Below the pieces are notes generated by a model. The model made no database searches. It saw only the letters and a list, made by a program, of their open reading frames with translations, and had not been told where the DNA came from. From Prosapia bicincta (lineage: Eukaryota; Arthropoda; Insecta; Hemiptera; Cercopidae), in assembly GCA_036971475.1 (NCBI GenBank), contig JBAIZL010000001.1, forward strand, positions 101,461,850-101,525,849: a stretch of DNA of 64,000 nt, written 5' to 3'. Positions 25,108 through 37,817 of this stretch are shown here, piece after piece (position 1 is the first letter of the stretch; each line of letters starts with the position of its first letter). A program made the position numbers and the translations under genes.

Positions 25108-27891
25108 TATACGTTGCGACTGTACCTAAATTATTAAATAAAAAAGAAGACAATATACGGTATATGTTGCGACTGTACCTACATTGATTAGATAAAAAAA
25201 ACATTATACGGTATACGTTGTGACTGTACCTAAATGGATGAAATAAAAATGAAGAGAATAAACGGTATAAGTTGTGACTGTGCCTAAATGGAATAAATAA
25301 GAAAGTGGATATACGTAACACGTTGCGACTTAACCTTAATGAATTAAACAAAAATGAGAATATGCGGTATATGTTGCGATTGTACCTACAATGATTAAAT
25401 AAAAACAAAAACAATATAAGGTATACGTTGCGACTGTACCTAAATGATTAAATAAAAAAGAAGACATTATACGGTATATGTTGCGACTGTACCTACATTG
25501 ATTAGATAAAAAAACAATATACGGTATACGTTGCGACTGTACCTACAATGATTAAATAAAAAAGAAGACAATATACGGTATACGTTGCGACTTTACCTAC
25601 AATGATTAAATAAAAAAAACAATATACGGTATATGCTGCGACTGTACCTAAATGATTAAATAAAAATGAAGAGAATAAACGGTATAAGTTGTGACTGTAC
25701 CTAAATTGATTAGATAAAAAAGAAGACAATATACGGTATACGTTGCGACTGTACCTAAATGATTAAATAAAAAAGAAGACAATATACGGTATACGTTGCG
25801 ACTGTACCTAAATGATTAAATAAAAAAGAAGACAAAATACGGTATATGTTGCGACTGTACCTACAATGATTAAATAAAAAAAACAATATATGGTATATGC
25901 TGTGACTGTACCTAAATGAATAAATAAAAAAGAAGACAATATACGGTATATGTTGCGACTGTACCTACATTGATTTGATAAAAAAGAAGACAATATACGA
26001 TATACGTTGCGACTGTACCTAAATGATTAAATAAGAAGAAGACAATATACGGTATATGTTGCGACTGTACCTACATTGATTAGATAAAAAAGAAGACAAT
26101 ATACGGTATACGTTGCGACTGTACCTAAATGATTAAATAAAGAAAAAGACAATATACGGTATATGTTGCGACTGTACCTACAATGATTAGATAAAAAAGA
26201 GACAATATACTGTATACGTTGCGACTGTACCTACAATGATTAATTAAAAAAAAGACAATATACGGTATATGTTGCGACTGTACCTACAATGATTAGATAA
26301 AAAAGAAGACAATATACGCTATACGTTGCGACTGTACCTACAATGATTAGATAAAACAAAGACAATATACGGTATCCGTTGCGACTGTACCTACAATGAT
26401 TAAATAAAAAAGAAGACAATATACGGTATACGTTGCGACTGTACCTACAATGATTAAATAAAAAAGAAGACAATATACGGTATACGTTGCGACTGTACCT
26501 ACAATGATTAAATAAAAAAGAGACAATATACGGTATACGTTGCGAATGTACCTACAATGATTAAATAAAAAAACAATATACGGTATATGCTGCGACTGTA
26601 CCTAAATGATTAAATAAAAAAGAAGACAATATACGGTATACGTTGCGACTGTACCTACAATGATTAAATAAAAAAGAAGACAATATACGGTATACGTTGC
26701 GACTGTACCTACAATGATTAAATAAAAAAAACAATATACGGTATATGCTGCGACTGTACCTAAATGATTAAATAAAAATGAAGAGAATAAACGGTATAAG
26801 TTGTGACTGTACCTAAATTGATTAGATAAAAAAGAAGACAATATACGGTATACGTTGCGACTGTACCTAAATGATTAAATAAAAAAGAAGACAATATACG
26901 GTATACGTTGCGACTGTACCTAAATGATTAAATAAAAAAGAAGACAAAATACGGTATATGTTGCGACTGTACCTACAATGATTAAATAAAAAAAACAATA
27001 TATGGTATATGCTGTGACTGTACCTAAATTATTAAATAAAAAAGAAGACAATATACGGTATATGTTGCGACTGTACCTACATTGATTAGATAAAAAAAAC
27101 ATTATACGGTATACGTTGTGACTGTACCTAAATGGATGAAATAAAAATGAAGAGAATAAACGGTATAAGTTGTGACTGTGCCTAAATGGAATAAATAAGA
27201 AAGCGGATATACGTAACACGTTGCGACTTAACCTTAATGAATTAAACAAAAATGAGAATATGCGGTATATGTTGCGATTGTACCTACAATGATTAAATAA
27301 AAACAAAAACAATATAAGGTATACGTTGCGACTGTACCTAAATGATTAAATAAAAAAGAAGACATTATACGGTATATGTTGCGACTGTACCTACATTGAT
27401 TAGTTAAAAAAACAATATACGGTATACGTTGCGACTGTACCTACAATGATTAAATAAAAAAGAAGACAATATACGGTATACGTTGCGACTGTACCTACAA
27501 TGATTAAATAAAAAAAACAATATACGGTATATGCTGCGACTGTACCTAAATGATTAAATAAAAATGAAGAGAATAAACGGTATAAGTTGTGACTGTACCT
27601 AAATTGATTAGATAAAAAAGAAGACAATATACGGTATACGTTGCGACTGTACCTAAATGATTAAATAAAAAAGAAGACAATATACGGTATACGTTGCGAC
27701 TGTACCTAAATGATTAAATAAAAAAGAAGACAAAATACGGTATATGTTGCGACTGTACCTACAATGATTAAATAAAAAAAACAATATATGGTATATGCTG
27801 TGACTGTACCTAAATGAATAAATAAAAAAGAAGACAATATACGGTATATGTTGCGACTGTACCTACATTGATTTGATAAAAAAGAAGACAA
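25022..27891. repeat. 1898-bp-offset duplication within the 54-bp satellite
   Basis: Monomer series at 25022-25414, 25502-25729 and 25808-25993 recur at 26920-27312, 27400-27627 and 27706-27891, each exactly 1898 bp later. Shared rare monomers include one with TTGCGACTTAACC and one with the GACAAAATACGG change. A few substitutions separate the two copies. Confidence 0.85.
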
Positions 27892-28139
27892 TATACGATA
27901 TACGTTGCGACTGTACCTAAATGATTAAATAAGAAGAAGACAATATACGGTATATGTTGCGACTGTACCTACATTGATTAGATAAAAAAGAAGACAATAT
28001 ACGGTATACGTTGCTACTGTACCTAAATGATTAAATAAAGAAAAAGACAATATACGGTATATGTTGCGACTGTACCTACAATGATTAGATAAAAAAGAGA
28101 CAATATACTGTATACGTTGCGACTGTACCTACAATGATT

Positions 28140-30650
28140 AAATAAAAAAAAGACAATATACGGTATACGTTGCGAATGTACCTACAATGATTAAATAAAA
28201 AAACAATATACGGTATATGCTGCGACTGTACCTAAATGATTAAATAAAAAAGAAGACAATATACGGTATACGTTGCGACTGTACCTACAATGATTAAATA
28301 AAAAAGAAGACGATATACGGTATACGTTGCGACTTTACCTACAATGATTAGATAAAAAAGAGACAATATACGGTATATGTTGCGACTGTACCTACAATGA
28401 TTAAATAAAAAAAGAAGACAATATACGGTATACGTTGCGACTGTACCTACAATGATTAAATAAAAAAGAAGACAATATACGGTATACGTTGCGACTGTAA
28501 CTACAATGATTAGATAAAATAGAGACAATATACGGTATACGTTGCGACTGTACCTACAATGATTAAATAAAAAAAAGACAATATACGGTATACGTTGCGA
28601 CTGTACCTACAACGATTAGATAAAAAAGGAGACAATATACGGTATACGTTGCGACTGTACCTACAATGATTAGATAAAACAAAGATAATATACGGTATAC
28701 GTTGCGACTGTACCTACAATGATTAAATAAAAAAGAAGACAATATACGGTATAATTTGCGACTGTACCTACAATGATTAAATAAAAAAGAAGACAATATA
28801 CCGTATACGTTGCGACTGTACCTACAATATTTAGATAAAAAAGAGACAATATACGGTATATGTTGCGACTGTACCTACAATGATTAAATAAAAAAAACAA
28901 TATATGGTATATGCTGCGACTGTACCTAAATGATTAAATAAAAAAGAAGACAATATACGGTATATGTTGCGACTGTACTTACATTGATTAGATAAAAAAG
29001 AAGACAATATACGGTATATGTTGCGATTGTACCTACATTGATTAGATATAAAAGAAGATAATATACGGTATACGTTGCGACTGTACCTAAATGATTAAAT
29101 AAAACAGAAGACAATATACGGTATATGTTGCGACTGTACCTACAATGAATAAATAAAAAAGAAGAAATATACGGTATACGTTGCGACTGTACCTACAATG
29201 ATTAGATAAAAAAGAGACAATATACGGTATACGTTGCGACTGTACCTACAATGATTAAATAAATAAAAGACAATATACGGTATACGTTGCGACTGTACCT
29301 ACAATGATTAGATAAAAAAGAAGACAATATACGCTATACGTTGCGACTGTACCTACAATGATTAGATAAAACAAAGACAATATACGGTATCCGTTGCGAC
29401 TGTACCTACAATGATTAAATAAAAAAGAAGACAATATACGGTATTCGTTGCGACTGTACCTACAATGATTAAATAAAAAAGAAGACAATATACGGTATAC
29501 GTTGCGACTGTACCTACAATGATTAAATAAAAAAGAGACAATATACGGTATACGTTGCGAATGTACCTACAATGATTAAATAAAAAAACAATATACGGTA
29601 TATGCTGCGACTGTACCTAAATGATTAAATAAAAAAGAAGACAATATACGGTATACGTTGCGACTGTACCTACAATGATTAAATAAAAAAGAAGACGATA
29701 TACGGTATACGTTGCGACTGTACCTACAATGATTAGATAAAAAAGAGACAATATACGGTATATGTTGCGACTGTACCTACAATGATTAAATAAAAAAAGA
29801 AGACAATATACGGTATACGTTGCGACTGTACCTACAATGATTAAATAAAAAAGAAGACAATATACGGTATACGTTGCGACTGTAACTACAATGATTAGAT
29901 AAAATAGAGACAATATACGGTATACGTTGCGACTGTACCTTCAATGATTAAATAAAAAAAAGACAATATACGGTATACGTTGCGACTGTACCTACAATGA
30001 TTAGATAAAAAAGGAGACAATATACGGTATACGTTGCGACTGTACCTACAATGATTAGATAAAACAAAGATAATATACGGTATACGTTGCGACTGTACCT
30101 ACAATGATTAAATAAAAAAGAAGACAATATACGGTATAATTTGCGACTGTACCTACAATGATTAAATAAAAAAGAAGACAATATACCGTATACGTTGCGA
30201 CTGTACCTACAATATTTAGATAAAAAAGAGACAATATACGGTATATGTTGCGACTGTACCTACAATGATTAAATAAAAAAAACAATATATGGTATATGCT
30301 GCGACTGTACCTAAATGATTAAATAAAAAAGAAGACAATATACGGTATATGTTGCGACTGTACTTACATTGATTAGATAAAAAAGAAGACAATATACGGT
30401 ATATGTTGCGATTGTACCTACATTGATTAGATATAAAAGAAGATAATATACGGTATACGTTGCGACTGTACCTAAATGATTAAATAAAACAGAAGACAAT
30501 ATACGGTATATGTTGCGACTGTACCTACAATGAATAAATAAAAAAGAAGAAATATACGGTATACGTTGCGACTGTACCTACAATGATTAGATAAAAAAGA
30601 GACAATATACGGTATACGTTGCGACTGTACCTACAATGATTAAATAAATA
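28140..30650. repeat. 1385-bp tandem duplication within the 54-bp satellite
   Basis: Monomer strings starting at 28232, 28563, 28670 and 28926 are repeated at 29617, 29948, 30055 and 30311, a constant 1385-bp shift. Private variants such as GTATAATTTGCGACTG and ATATACCGTATACG are in both copies. Differences are few, so this looks like one of the youngest expansions in the array. Confidence 0.9.
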
Positions 30651-30870
30651 AGAAGACAATATACGGTATACGTTGCGACTGTACCTACAATGATTAAATA
30701 AAAAAGAAGACAATATACGGTATACGTTGCGACTGTAACTACAATGATTAGATAAAAAAGAGACAATATACGGTATACGTTGCGACTGTACCTACAATGA
30801 TTAAATAAAAAAGAAGACAATATACGGTATACGTTGCGACTGTACCTACAATGATTAAATTAAAAAAAGA

Positions 30871-33800
30871 CAAGGTATTGCATTAGAACAAAGGTTGAGC
30901 ATATTTTTAGTTGACGCATCAACCTACTAACTCTTGTTAGTAAACTGCATTTATTTATTTTCTAAAACCAAACCTATCCTAACCAGAGTGTTTGTAGCTA
31001 TATTGTAATAGGAGTTTTTATAAATGAGCCATGATTTTATCAAGTTTTGTGTATTGTGGAATAAGTTAAATTGAGGCTTGGGACGTCACCAGAAAGTTTT
31101 GTTATTTTTCCCAAGCTATATTTCTGAATACTTTTATATCGAAGATTATAATTTAACACACAAGTGACGTAATAGATTGAGTACATGGTAAAATTTCGTT
31201 CCCTTGCGCATTGGTTACTCAAGAAACGTGAATGAAACCCGTCTGACCCTACAAACATTATATTAATTTTTTTTTTTATTCTTCTGTTGAGAATTTGAAT
31301 GTCAAATAAAGTTGTTTTAATTAAAATTCCGCGCAATTAAATTTTTGGAGAGCCATAAGAGATGTTAAAAATTAATTTCATTTTTGTTTTAGTAAAATAA
31401 AAATAAGAAATTTGGTAGAAATATTTGATCACTGTTTTTAACAGATTAAATATTTACGGCTGTAAATTTATTAGGGCAAAACAATGTGTTTTCATTATCT
31501 GCTCAGCAATGAATAGGCTGGATTTTTAGAGTAAAGTTTTGTGGTGAATTTGAAGCTGTGTAAAGTCTCAGATACTATCATTACCAGAAACTGATATCTG
31601 ATTACTCAATAACGATACTTTTTTTACTAAGAAATGACTAAATACCTGAAGGTGATAAAATATAAATTTGGCTAAATTTTCGTTTTATCTGAGATTAAAT
31701 TGCAAAGTAGAATGTGTTTTCACCTCAACTGGATTTCTGAAATTTCCACTACCTGATATCTGTGAATCTTATTTATTTTAGTTAGCCGAGCGTTCTGGAA
31801 TTGAATAGATTTTTCACTGAATAGTTTTGCTAACTTCTGTGCCTGAATAGATTTACGTAAATAGACTTTTAACTATCTATATTGTGAGTGTGTGAACGCT
31901 CACGCGCGTTTGTACGCACGCGTATGTATTCATACAGGAGCAACTAAAAGCCTGTTGCTACAGTACTAATCTTTACACTTGTTGCCACATGTTTTACGCA
32001 ACTTGCAAGATGTTTGCAGCCCAGGTCCACACTCTACTGTAATACTTGGACACGTATTTTACTGGGAACATTAAACCGGAGTTACAACTTCAGTCGTTAT
32101 ACCGCCATGTGTATTTACTTACTGTTTCCTGCTGCTTTATGGCGTCATTACGTCTTATGGTTGAACTTAATGGAAAATGTTGATGGATGTCATTATAGTT
32201 CAACCTAACTACCGAGCCCATAAAACTTCGTTTGGAGCCTTATCCTGTGATTAGGTCGTATACCGTAAGATCCTGTGGGTGTTTAAGGTTATATTCACAG
32301 GAGTGCTGTGCGAAAAACAGCGTGGAATGTGTTTTTATCAAATAAGCTCCAAAATGTGGCATTAGAGGGAGGATTTGCTTTTTATGTCGTACAAGGAATC
32401 ATTACCGTAAACATTCGGTTTACTGACTCATTTTAGAGGCAATTTTCATTTAGCATAAGCGACCTCATGCCACTCATTCCGTATTATTTTCCAAATAACA
32501 ATTCTAAGAGGGGCATCAGGTCCCTTTCTGACGTCTTCTTTTTACCTAACCGAGGTTTTTCTTTTTGTCTTATTGTCTTATTTGCGTTCATGTTTAGATT
32601 AAACAAAAATACATACTTATTTTAAAAGAATTAAAAGTGATATTTATTCCTTAATACATTTATAAGTAACAAAAAGTAATAAAAATAATAGCAACTTGAA
32701 AAAAAACGTAATTGGAATACATAACACGGATTGTATTATTATTGTTCCATTAGGACCAAATTAGAAAACAGTTGAGTGACAATAATTATCGGGTTGGATG
32801 TTGTAATGTCACAATAGGTTAAATAGAACTCGATATTATTGTCAACGAACGTAGGCGAAACGCTTAGAGTAGTTAGGTAGAAAATTATTTTACTTAGGAA
32901 AATACAATAAATAAATAAATATTTATACAATTGATCATTACTCGGTAATACTCTGCTTTCATGTTCTGTGTAATGAAATAAACTCACCCCTCGCTCGGTT
33001 CAAAGGCTTGTGAATTCCTTTCTCAAAGGGCAGCGCTTATAAAACGGAATCGAGACGAAACAGGAATAATTACCTAAATATTGCACAATTCTAAATTACT
33101 GGAGCATTATGAGTGCCTGCTTTATGAATATTAACAGCCTGGAAAGTGGGAAGGGTGTTCCCGTGGGATTAGGGACTCTAACCTTCCCTGTTTGCATTTA
33201 CATTTTACCAATTTAACTTTAGTCCCAATTTAAATGTAAAGTTGTTGCAATGGGGACGTAATATGTTATCTGAAAGTAAATACTGTTCACTTCAAGCGTT
33301 CAAGTTAAGTTCAACTTCCGGTGTAAGAACTGAACTATTTGTGGCAAATGTCTGTCGTTGCAGATGGCGTATAAATAAATTTATCTTTGACTTCAAGTAC
33401 AGTATTCTATGCATTTTTCTTCTACTCACTACCAATTTTCTTAATTACTTTTCGTTTAATTTAATTTAATTTATTTTTGTTATTTTTGTCTCGGTTAAAC
33501 TGACTTTCATTTGTCGTTTACGAACCAGATCCTTCTCTTCTTTTTTTCTCTGATTTAACCACTAACCTAGTCCGTAAGAAAGTAATGATCTATCTCTAGA
33601 AGTCGTATTCTATTAGAAAACCTGTATTACAAGAGATAGATCTCTCGGTGAACAAACTCCTGAAATTTTCCAAAACTAATTAACCGCCTATTAACCTTTT
33701 AGGCTCTTATCGGGCTCATGTATCCTTTGAGAGACACCCTGGCTCAAAGACTATATTTGAATTCTGTACTAATGAATCTTAAATTAAATTAAATAATAGA

Positions 33801-34429
33801 TAATTATATGGAAATTACCGATTTTTTACTTTGATTTGAAATTTATTAATTATTTAATATACAGGTTTTCTTTTATTATTATTATTATTATTTTTTATTA
33901 CATTTAATTATTTTAATTTAAGTACTTCTAATTATTTATAAATGGTGTGTCCTGAAACCGTTATAGTGAATACCTTTATATTACAACGGTTTACCCACTA
34001 TTTTAATTTAGCTATTTTCATTTATGTGGAAATTATCTTAATTTTGATAACTGTCCATGTTGCTTACTTATTGAATGTTTACTTTTACCCTCTTTATATT
34101 TTTAACTTGCACCTGATATCTGTATTTAAAAGAATACATTAAGTTGATAATACCTCGTAGGTGGGTAAAGTACATTTTTACTGAATATACGCTAACTGCC
34201 GTATCTTTTATGATAAATATCTGTAATTACAATTTATATATTTATATTTGAAGTTATTTATATTAATTCTTCCTATTTTTATAAATTATGCCTCCTTAAC
34301 ATGAAGATTTTGCCTAATTATATTTTAATTAACAAAATTTTTTTTACATATTTCTTAATTATTATTTTTACAAAAATTACCATTAACTTTCAGATGATAA
34401 TCTTGCTTGCTTTCTTTTCTTTTAATTAG
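30871..34429. other. AT-rich unique DNA, no gene recognised
   Basis: Several open frames of 64-98 codons (31040-31336 minus, 32014-32208 plus, 32739-32987 minus, 33242-33469 plus, 33942-34142 plus) have unrecognisable AT-driven translations and lack splice or promoter context. A perfect 11-bp inverted repeat, GATCTATCTCT at 33587-33597 and AGAGATAGATC at 33632-33642, encloses 34 nt. A short (TTA)n tract lies near 33877-33895. The LINE begins at the right border. Confidence 0.5.
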
Positions 34430-34434
34430 GATCA

Positions 34435-34487
34435 CCCCGTAGGGGGGTGCGGACTAGCCGCACCTACGAGGGATTTGGCGTCCCTCG
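34435..34487 (+). promoter_or_regulatory. Hairpin cluster at the LINE 5' end
   Basis: Three perfect stems lie back to back: CCCC/GGGG (34435-34438 with 34442-34445), GGTGCGG/CCGCACC (34446-34452 with 34458-34464, 5-nt loop) and CGAGGGA/TCCCTCG (34467-34473 with 34481-34487, 7-nt loop). In the RNA these would fold at the extreme 5' end of the element. LINE 5' ends are known to carry internal promoters and, in some families, self-cleaving ribozymes or IRES-like structures. Which of these applies here is not shown by the sequence. Confidence 0.55.
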
Positions 34488-34522
34488 CGGTACCCTAGCC
34501 TAACACTACACCACTCACAAAG

Positions 34523-34580
34523 CCCCCCCCCCCACACACACACACTCACACATGCACATATACACATACACTAACATCTT
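34523..34580. repeat. Poly-C and CA microsatellite in the LINE 5'UTR
   Basis: A run of eleven C (34523-34533) is followed by an imperfect (CA)n tract that decays into CACATACAC-like words. It probably arose by slippage after insertion or in the source element. Confidence 0.85.
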
Positions 34581-34924
34581 CACTTAGGGAATTTGACTGG
34601 TAAGACCCGTTGCTGAAAGGTCCAGAGCTTGACTAACTCTGGTCTGGGACGCTGCTTTGAGCTTGCTCTGCCGAAGTAGTATGCGCGGTTGCTGGTCCGC
34701 TAGCCACTTCGATCCTTGGTCAGGGAGTGTCCGCGGTGCACAGGTGTCGGAGCCTGTGCACAGTATTACGAGTTCTCAACTGATGCCCATCCAGTCGAGC
34801 TAAGGAGGACACTATGGGCCCCAGAGTTCCGGGGGTTGGAAATGATCGAAAGTGATCCATGGGTGTACCCGTTCTCATAGTCTCGCCTGTAACGCCTGAC
34901 ACGATGGTTAGCTAAAATAAAATT

Positions 34925-36244
34925 ATGGAAAACCAACAAAAGTCCAACCAATCAACCAACCTGAGTAATGTGAAGAGGTGTCGTGGGGTTTCTCTGAAGA
35001 TGCCTAATGAAGTTAATGACACGAAGAGAGAAATGAATATAGCATCAACCAAATTACCGCCTAAATTTTTAATTGTCTCTAGCGCAGAAGAAGGAAAAGA
35101 TCTTTCTAAGGTATCGCCTTTTCTGATTCATAAGGCTATAACTGGATGTGCAGCAGGACCTGTCGCTTCCATAAAAAAGTTACGGAATGGAACACTGCTG
35201 TAGAAACAAGTAGTTCGAAGCAGTCACAATATTTGCTGAAAATGACCTCCTTCTTTGATCAGGTCAAGGTTTCGGTGGCCCCCCACAAAACCTTGAACTC
35301 ATCAAAGGGAGTAATATCATGCAGGGATCTTTTGTATGTCCGTGAGGATGAAATAAGATCTGAACTGGAATCGGAAGGTGTAACAGAAGTCGTACGAATT
35401 ATGAGGATGGAAAACGGTCAGAGAGTTCCAACAACATCATTAATCCTGACATTCGGGAAACCATCTATCCCGGAATATTTATATGCTGGCTATCAACGGC
35501 TTTCTGTTAGGCCCTACGTTCCCAATCCACGGCGGTGCTTTAAATGCCAACGTTTTGGACACGTAAGTTCTTCTTGCTCCAAGCCAGAGGTATGCGGACA
35601 GTGTGCATCTGAAGGCCATACTGAGAAGGTTTGCACAAGTGCTCCGAAATGCCCAAACTGTGCTGGTGATCACCCTGCTCGCTCCTTTAACTGCCCAAAG
35701 TTCAAGGAGGAGAAAGCGATCCTCAGCATAATGGCGAAGGATAAAACATCTTTCCACGAAGCAAAAAAGAAGTTCAAGTCAACTCAACCTAGACTTGAAA
35801 CAAAATCTTATGCCTCAGCTACCACCACGGAAAAGTCGTGTTCCAACTGTGTTGAGCTAAATAAAAAAAATTGAACTTCTCACTGAGCAGGTTAGTAATT
35901 CATTAGCATTAGTCAATAAAAATTTGGTTTCCAACTCAAAGACTAATGTTGAATGTGCGGAAAAATCTCCATTGCCAGTTACCTCTGCGAAAATTAGAAG
36001 AAGTAAGACACTATTAGAGACAAGTGTGAAAAACGTAAAAGCTTCTCCTAATACGAGTAATAAAAATAATAACAAAGCTGCACCTGTGAAAGTAGGTGCA
36101 AAATCACAAGCGACTCAAAAGAGGACCATTTCAAACTCCTCTTCTGAGTCAAAAAACTCTTCGGATTCCACCACTACAATAGTGGTGATGGAATCTGATG
36201 ACTCTCTGCCTGGCCAACATTCCAGGCCAGCGAATTTGCAGTGA
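34925..36244 (+). pseudogene. LINE ORF1, zinc-knuckle gag-like protein, two frameshifts
   Basis: ORF1 proteins of this group bind the element RNA to form the transposition particle. The frame opens at ATG 34925 (MENQQKSNQSTN...) and runs to TAG at 35201. Homology continues in the -1 frame from about 35195 to TGA 35872, then returns to the original frame inside an A8 run at 35863-35870 and ends at TGA 36242. Total length is about 440 codons, normal for the family. Three knuckles are visible: CX2CX4HX4C at 35536-35577 and 35593-35634, and CX2CX3HX6C at 35650-35694, the usual jockey-group set. The tail after 35870 is Ser/Lys/Asn-rich and disordered-looking. One missing base near 35195-35200 and one extra A in the run explain both shifts. 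Slippage on the A-run in the living element is an alternative for the second. Confidence 0.88.
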
Positions 36245-36284
36245 CAGCAACGAGAGCCAGGTGAATCCATTTCACTAGAATACG

Positions 36285-37817
36285 ATGTCCACACCTAAAC
36301 AATCCGTGATTCAGTGGAACATTAACGGTGTTAAAAGTCACATTGAGGATCTCAAATTAACTGTAAGGGATGTGTCTCCTATGTACATTTGTATTCAGGA
36401 GACACATCTCCATGAATCGCACAATTTCCATCTAAGGGAGTATTCAGTTTACAGATCGGACTTCGTTACAGAAAATCGAGCTAGAGGTGGCGTAGCCATT
36501 CTAGCCCGTGACTGTGTCGACGCCGTTTCTCTGAACTTAATAACTCCCTTACAAGCAGTAGCAATTCAAACAGCTGTTCCATACAAACTCACTCTCTGTT
36601 GTGTCTACCTTCCACCAAGTGACAACCTGCAACAGAGAGATCTTGTAGACCTTATAAATCAGTTACCGACTCCGTTTTTATTAGTGGGCGATTTCAATGC
36701 CCACCATGTTTCATGGTGTTCCCCAGATTGCAACCCGCGAGGTAATCTGATCGAAAGCATCAGATCGGAACTGGATTTATACCTGCTAAATGACGGTTCT
36801 CCGACACATTTAGCAGCGTCAACAGGTGGATGGACAGCTGTAGACTTGTCATTATGCAGTCCTGTCTTGGCTACAAGGCTAAAATGGTCAGCATTGCCTG
36901 ATCTTTACAGTAGCGACCACATTCCTATTGAGATCTCTTTGTGTGACTCCTCACCCTGTTGTGTTCGACATCCCCGTTGGATCCTGAAAAAAGCCAACTG
37001 GGGACAATTTTCACAAAATCTAGAATCACTGGATGTGGATTACGTGGCTCCCATTGATGACATTGTAAATTCATTTACAAAAACCGTTTTGAATGCCGCC
37101 GGAAAGGCAATTCCGAAAACCTCATCCAAACCACGACGACCACCTGTTCCGTGGTGGAATGATGAATGTACTGTGATCCTTCGTCAACGAAGGAAAGCTC
37201 TAAACCAGTTCAAGAGACATCCAACGAGTGAAAACCTGGAAAAATATAAAATCTTCCGTGCGAAAGCACGGAGAATATTTAGGAAAAGTAAACGAGAATC
37301 ATGGTCGCAGTACATTGGCACAATTACAAGAACTACAGTTCCATCCACAGTATTGAAGAAATTACGATCAGTCTGTGGCATTTCCGTTTCGATGCCATTA
37401 ATTTCATTAAGGCATCCGGATGGAGCTATGACCACGGACTGTGAGGAAATTGCCAATGTGCTAGCATTATCGTTCTCAAAACATTCTTCATCTTCTTCAT
37501 ACAAGGACGCTTTCCAGGTGTACAAACGTAAACAGGAAGCCTTACCTTTCACCGTTGGATTGTGTGGAGATTCTTGTTTAAATATCCATTTCTCTATCGA
37601 CGAACTAGATTCAGCTCTCTCGTCAACGAAGGACTCAGCTCCAGGCCCGGATGATATTGTATACTTCATGATTAGAAATCTACCACCGTCGGCAAAACTA
37701 GTTCTCCTTCGGATATACAACCGTATATTTGAGGAGCACGGTTTTCCCTATGCATGGTTAGAAGCGACAATAATTCCTCTTCTAAAACAAGGAAAGGACA
37801 AAACTTACAGCTTATAA
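36285..37817 (+). pseudogene. LINE ORF2, endonuclease plus truncated reverse transcriptase
   Basis: The 510-codon frame starts at ATG 36285, 40 bp after ORF1. Residues 1-225 form an exonuclease/endonuclease/phosphatase domain that nicks the target DNA. Visible motifs are QWNING (N12), QETH (E39), GGVAIL (69-73), VYLPP (107-111), GDFNAHH (D136, N138), LNDGSPTH (168-175), AVDLSL (D187) and SSDH (D211, H212), so the catalytic set looks complete. Residues 226-430 are a Lys/Arg-rich linker with PWWND. The reverse transcriptase starts at SAPGPDDIVYFMIRNLP (about 450-466) and reaches IIPLLKQGKDKT, after which homology ends and TAA closes the frame. The FADD-type catalytic box and everything C-terminal are missing. 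Full-length family members are usually twice as long, so this copy could not retrotranspose. Confidence 0.9.

Larger units (their letters stand above)
19912..30870. repeat. About 54-bp satellite, around 200 monomers
   Basis: Monomers contain AATATACGGTATACG, then GTTGCGACTGTACC, then an A/T tail around ATGATTAAATAAAAAAGAAG. Successive cores are 51-55 bp apart, with 54 the commonest value (for example 26633 to 26687). The GTTGCGACTGTACC word is the best conserved part. The tail alternates between ACAATGATT, AAATGATT and AAATGGATGAAAT forms. Because 54 is a multiple of three, the minus strand shows frames up to 190 codons whose peptides repeat every 18 residues. These are not genes. Confidence 0.95.
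34430..37817 (+). mobile_element. Jockey/I-type non-LTR retrotransposon, 3'-truncated
   Basis: The unit has a GC-rich 5'UTR of about 495 bp, an ORF1 with three gag-like zinc knuckles, a 40-bp gap, and an ORF2 with an apurinic-type endonuclease followed by the start of a reverse transcriptase. This order is the standard plan of jockey- and I-group LINEs of arthropods. The left edge is placed at the sharp change from AT-rich DNA to the hairpin-rich GGATCACCCCG. Homology ends inside the reverse transcriptase near 37805. The rest of that domain, any RNase H, the 3'UTR and the poly-A tail are absent, and no target-site duplication can be defined. The copy is dead. Confidence 0.9.

Noticed and set aside
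19676..30820. Many minus-strand frames with YSRNIYRILSSFLFNH-type repeats
   Set aside because: They are the 54-bp monomer read 18 codons at a time, with two alternative frames open, and they have no start context or non-repeat domain.
8574..30870. Possible CRISPR array or phage-style repeats
   Set aside because: Repeats are contiguous with no unique spacers, and the surrounding elements are eukaryotic.
33587..33642. 11-bp inverted repeat as a terminator or MITE
   Set aside because: It is a single short hairpin without target duplication, repeat-family evidence or a neighbouring gene.
34430..34500. HDV-like ribozyme at the LINE 5' end
   Set aside because: The simplest pairing gives separate side-by-side hairpins, not the nested double pseudoknot. 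I could not place the required helices, so only structured RNA is claimed.
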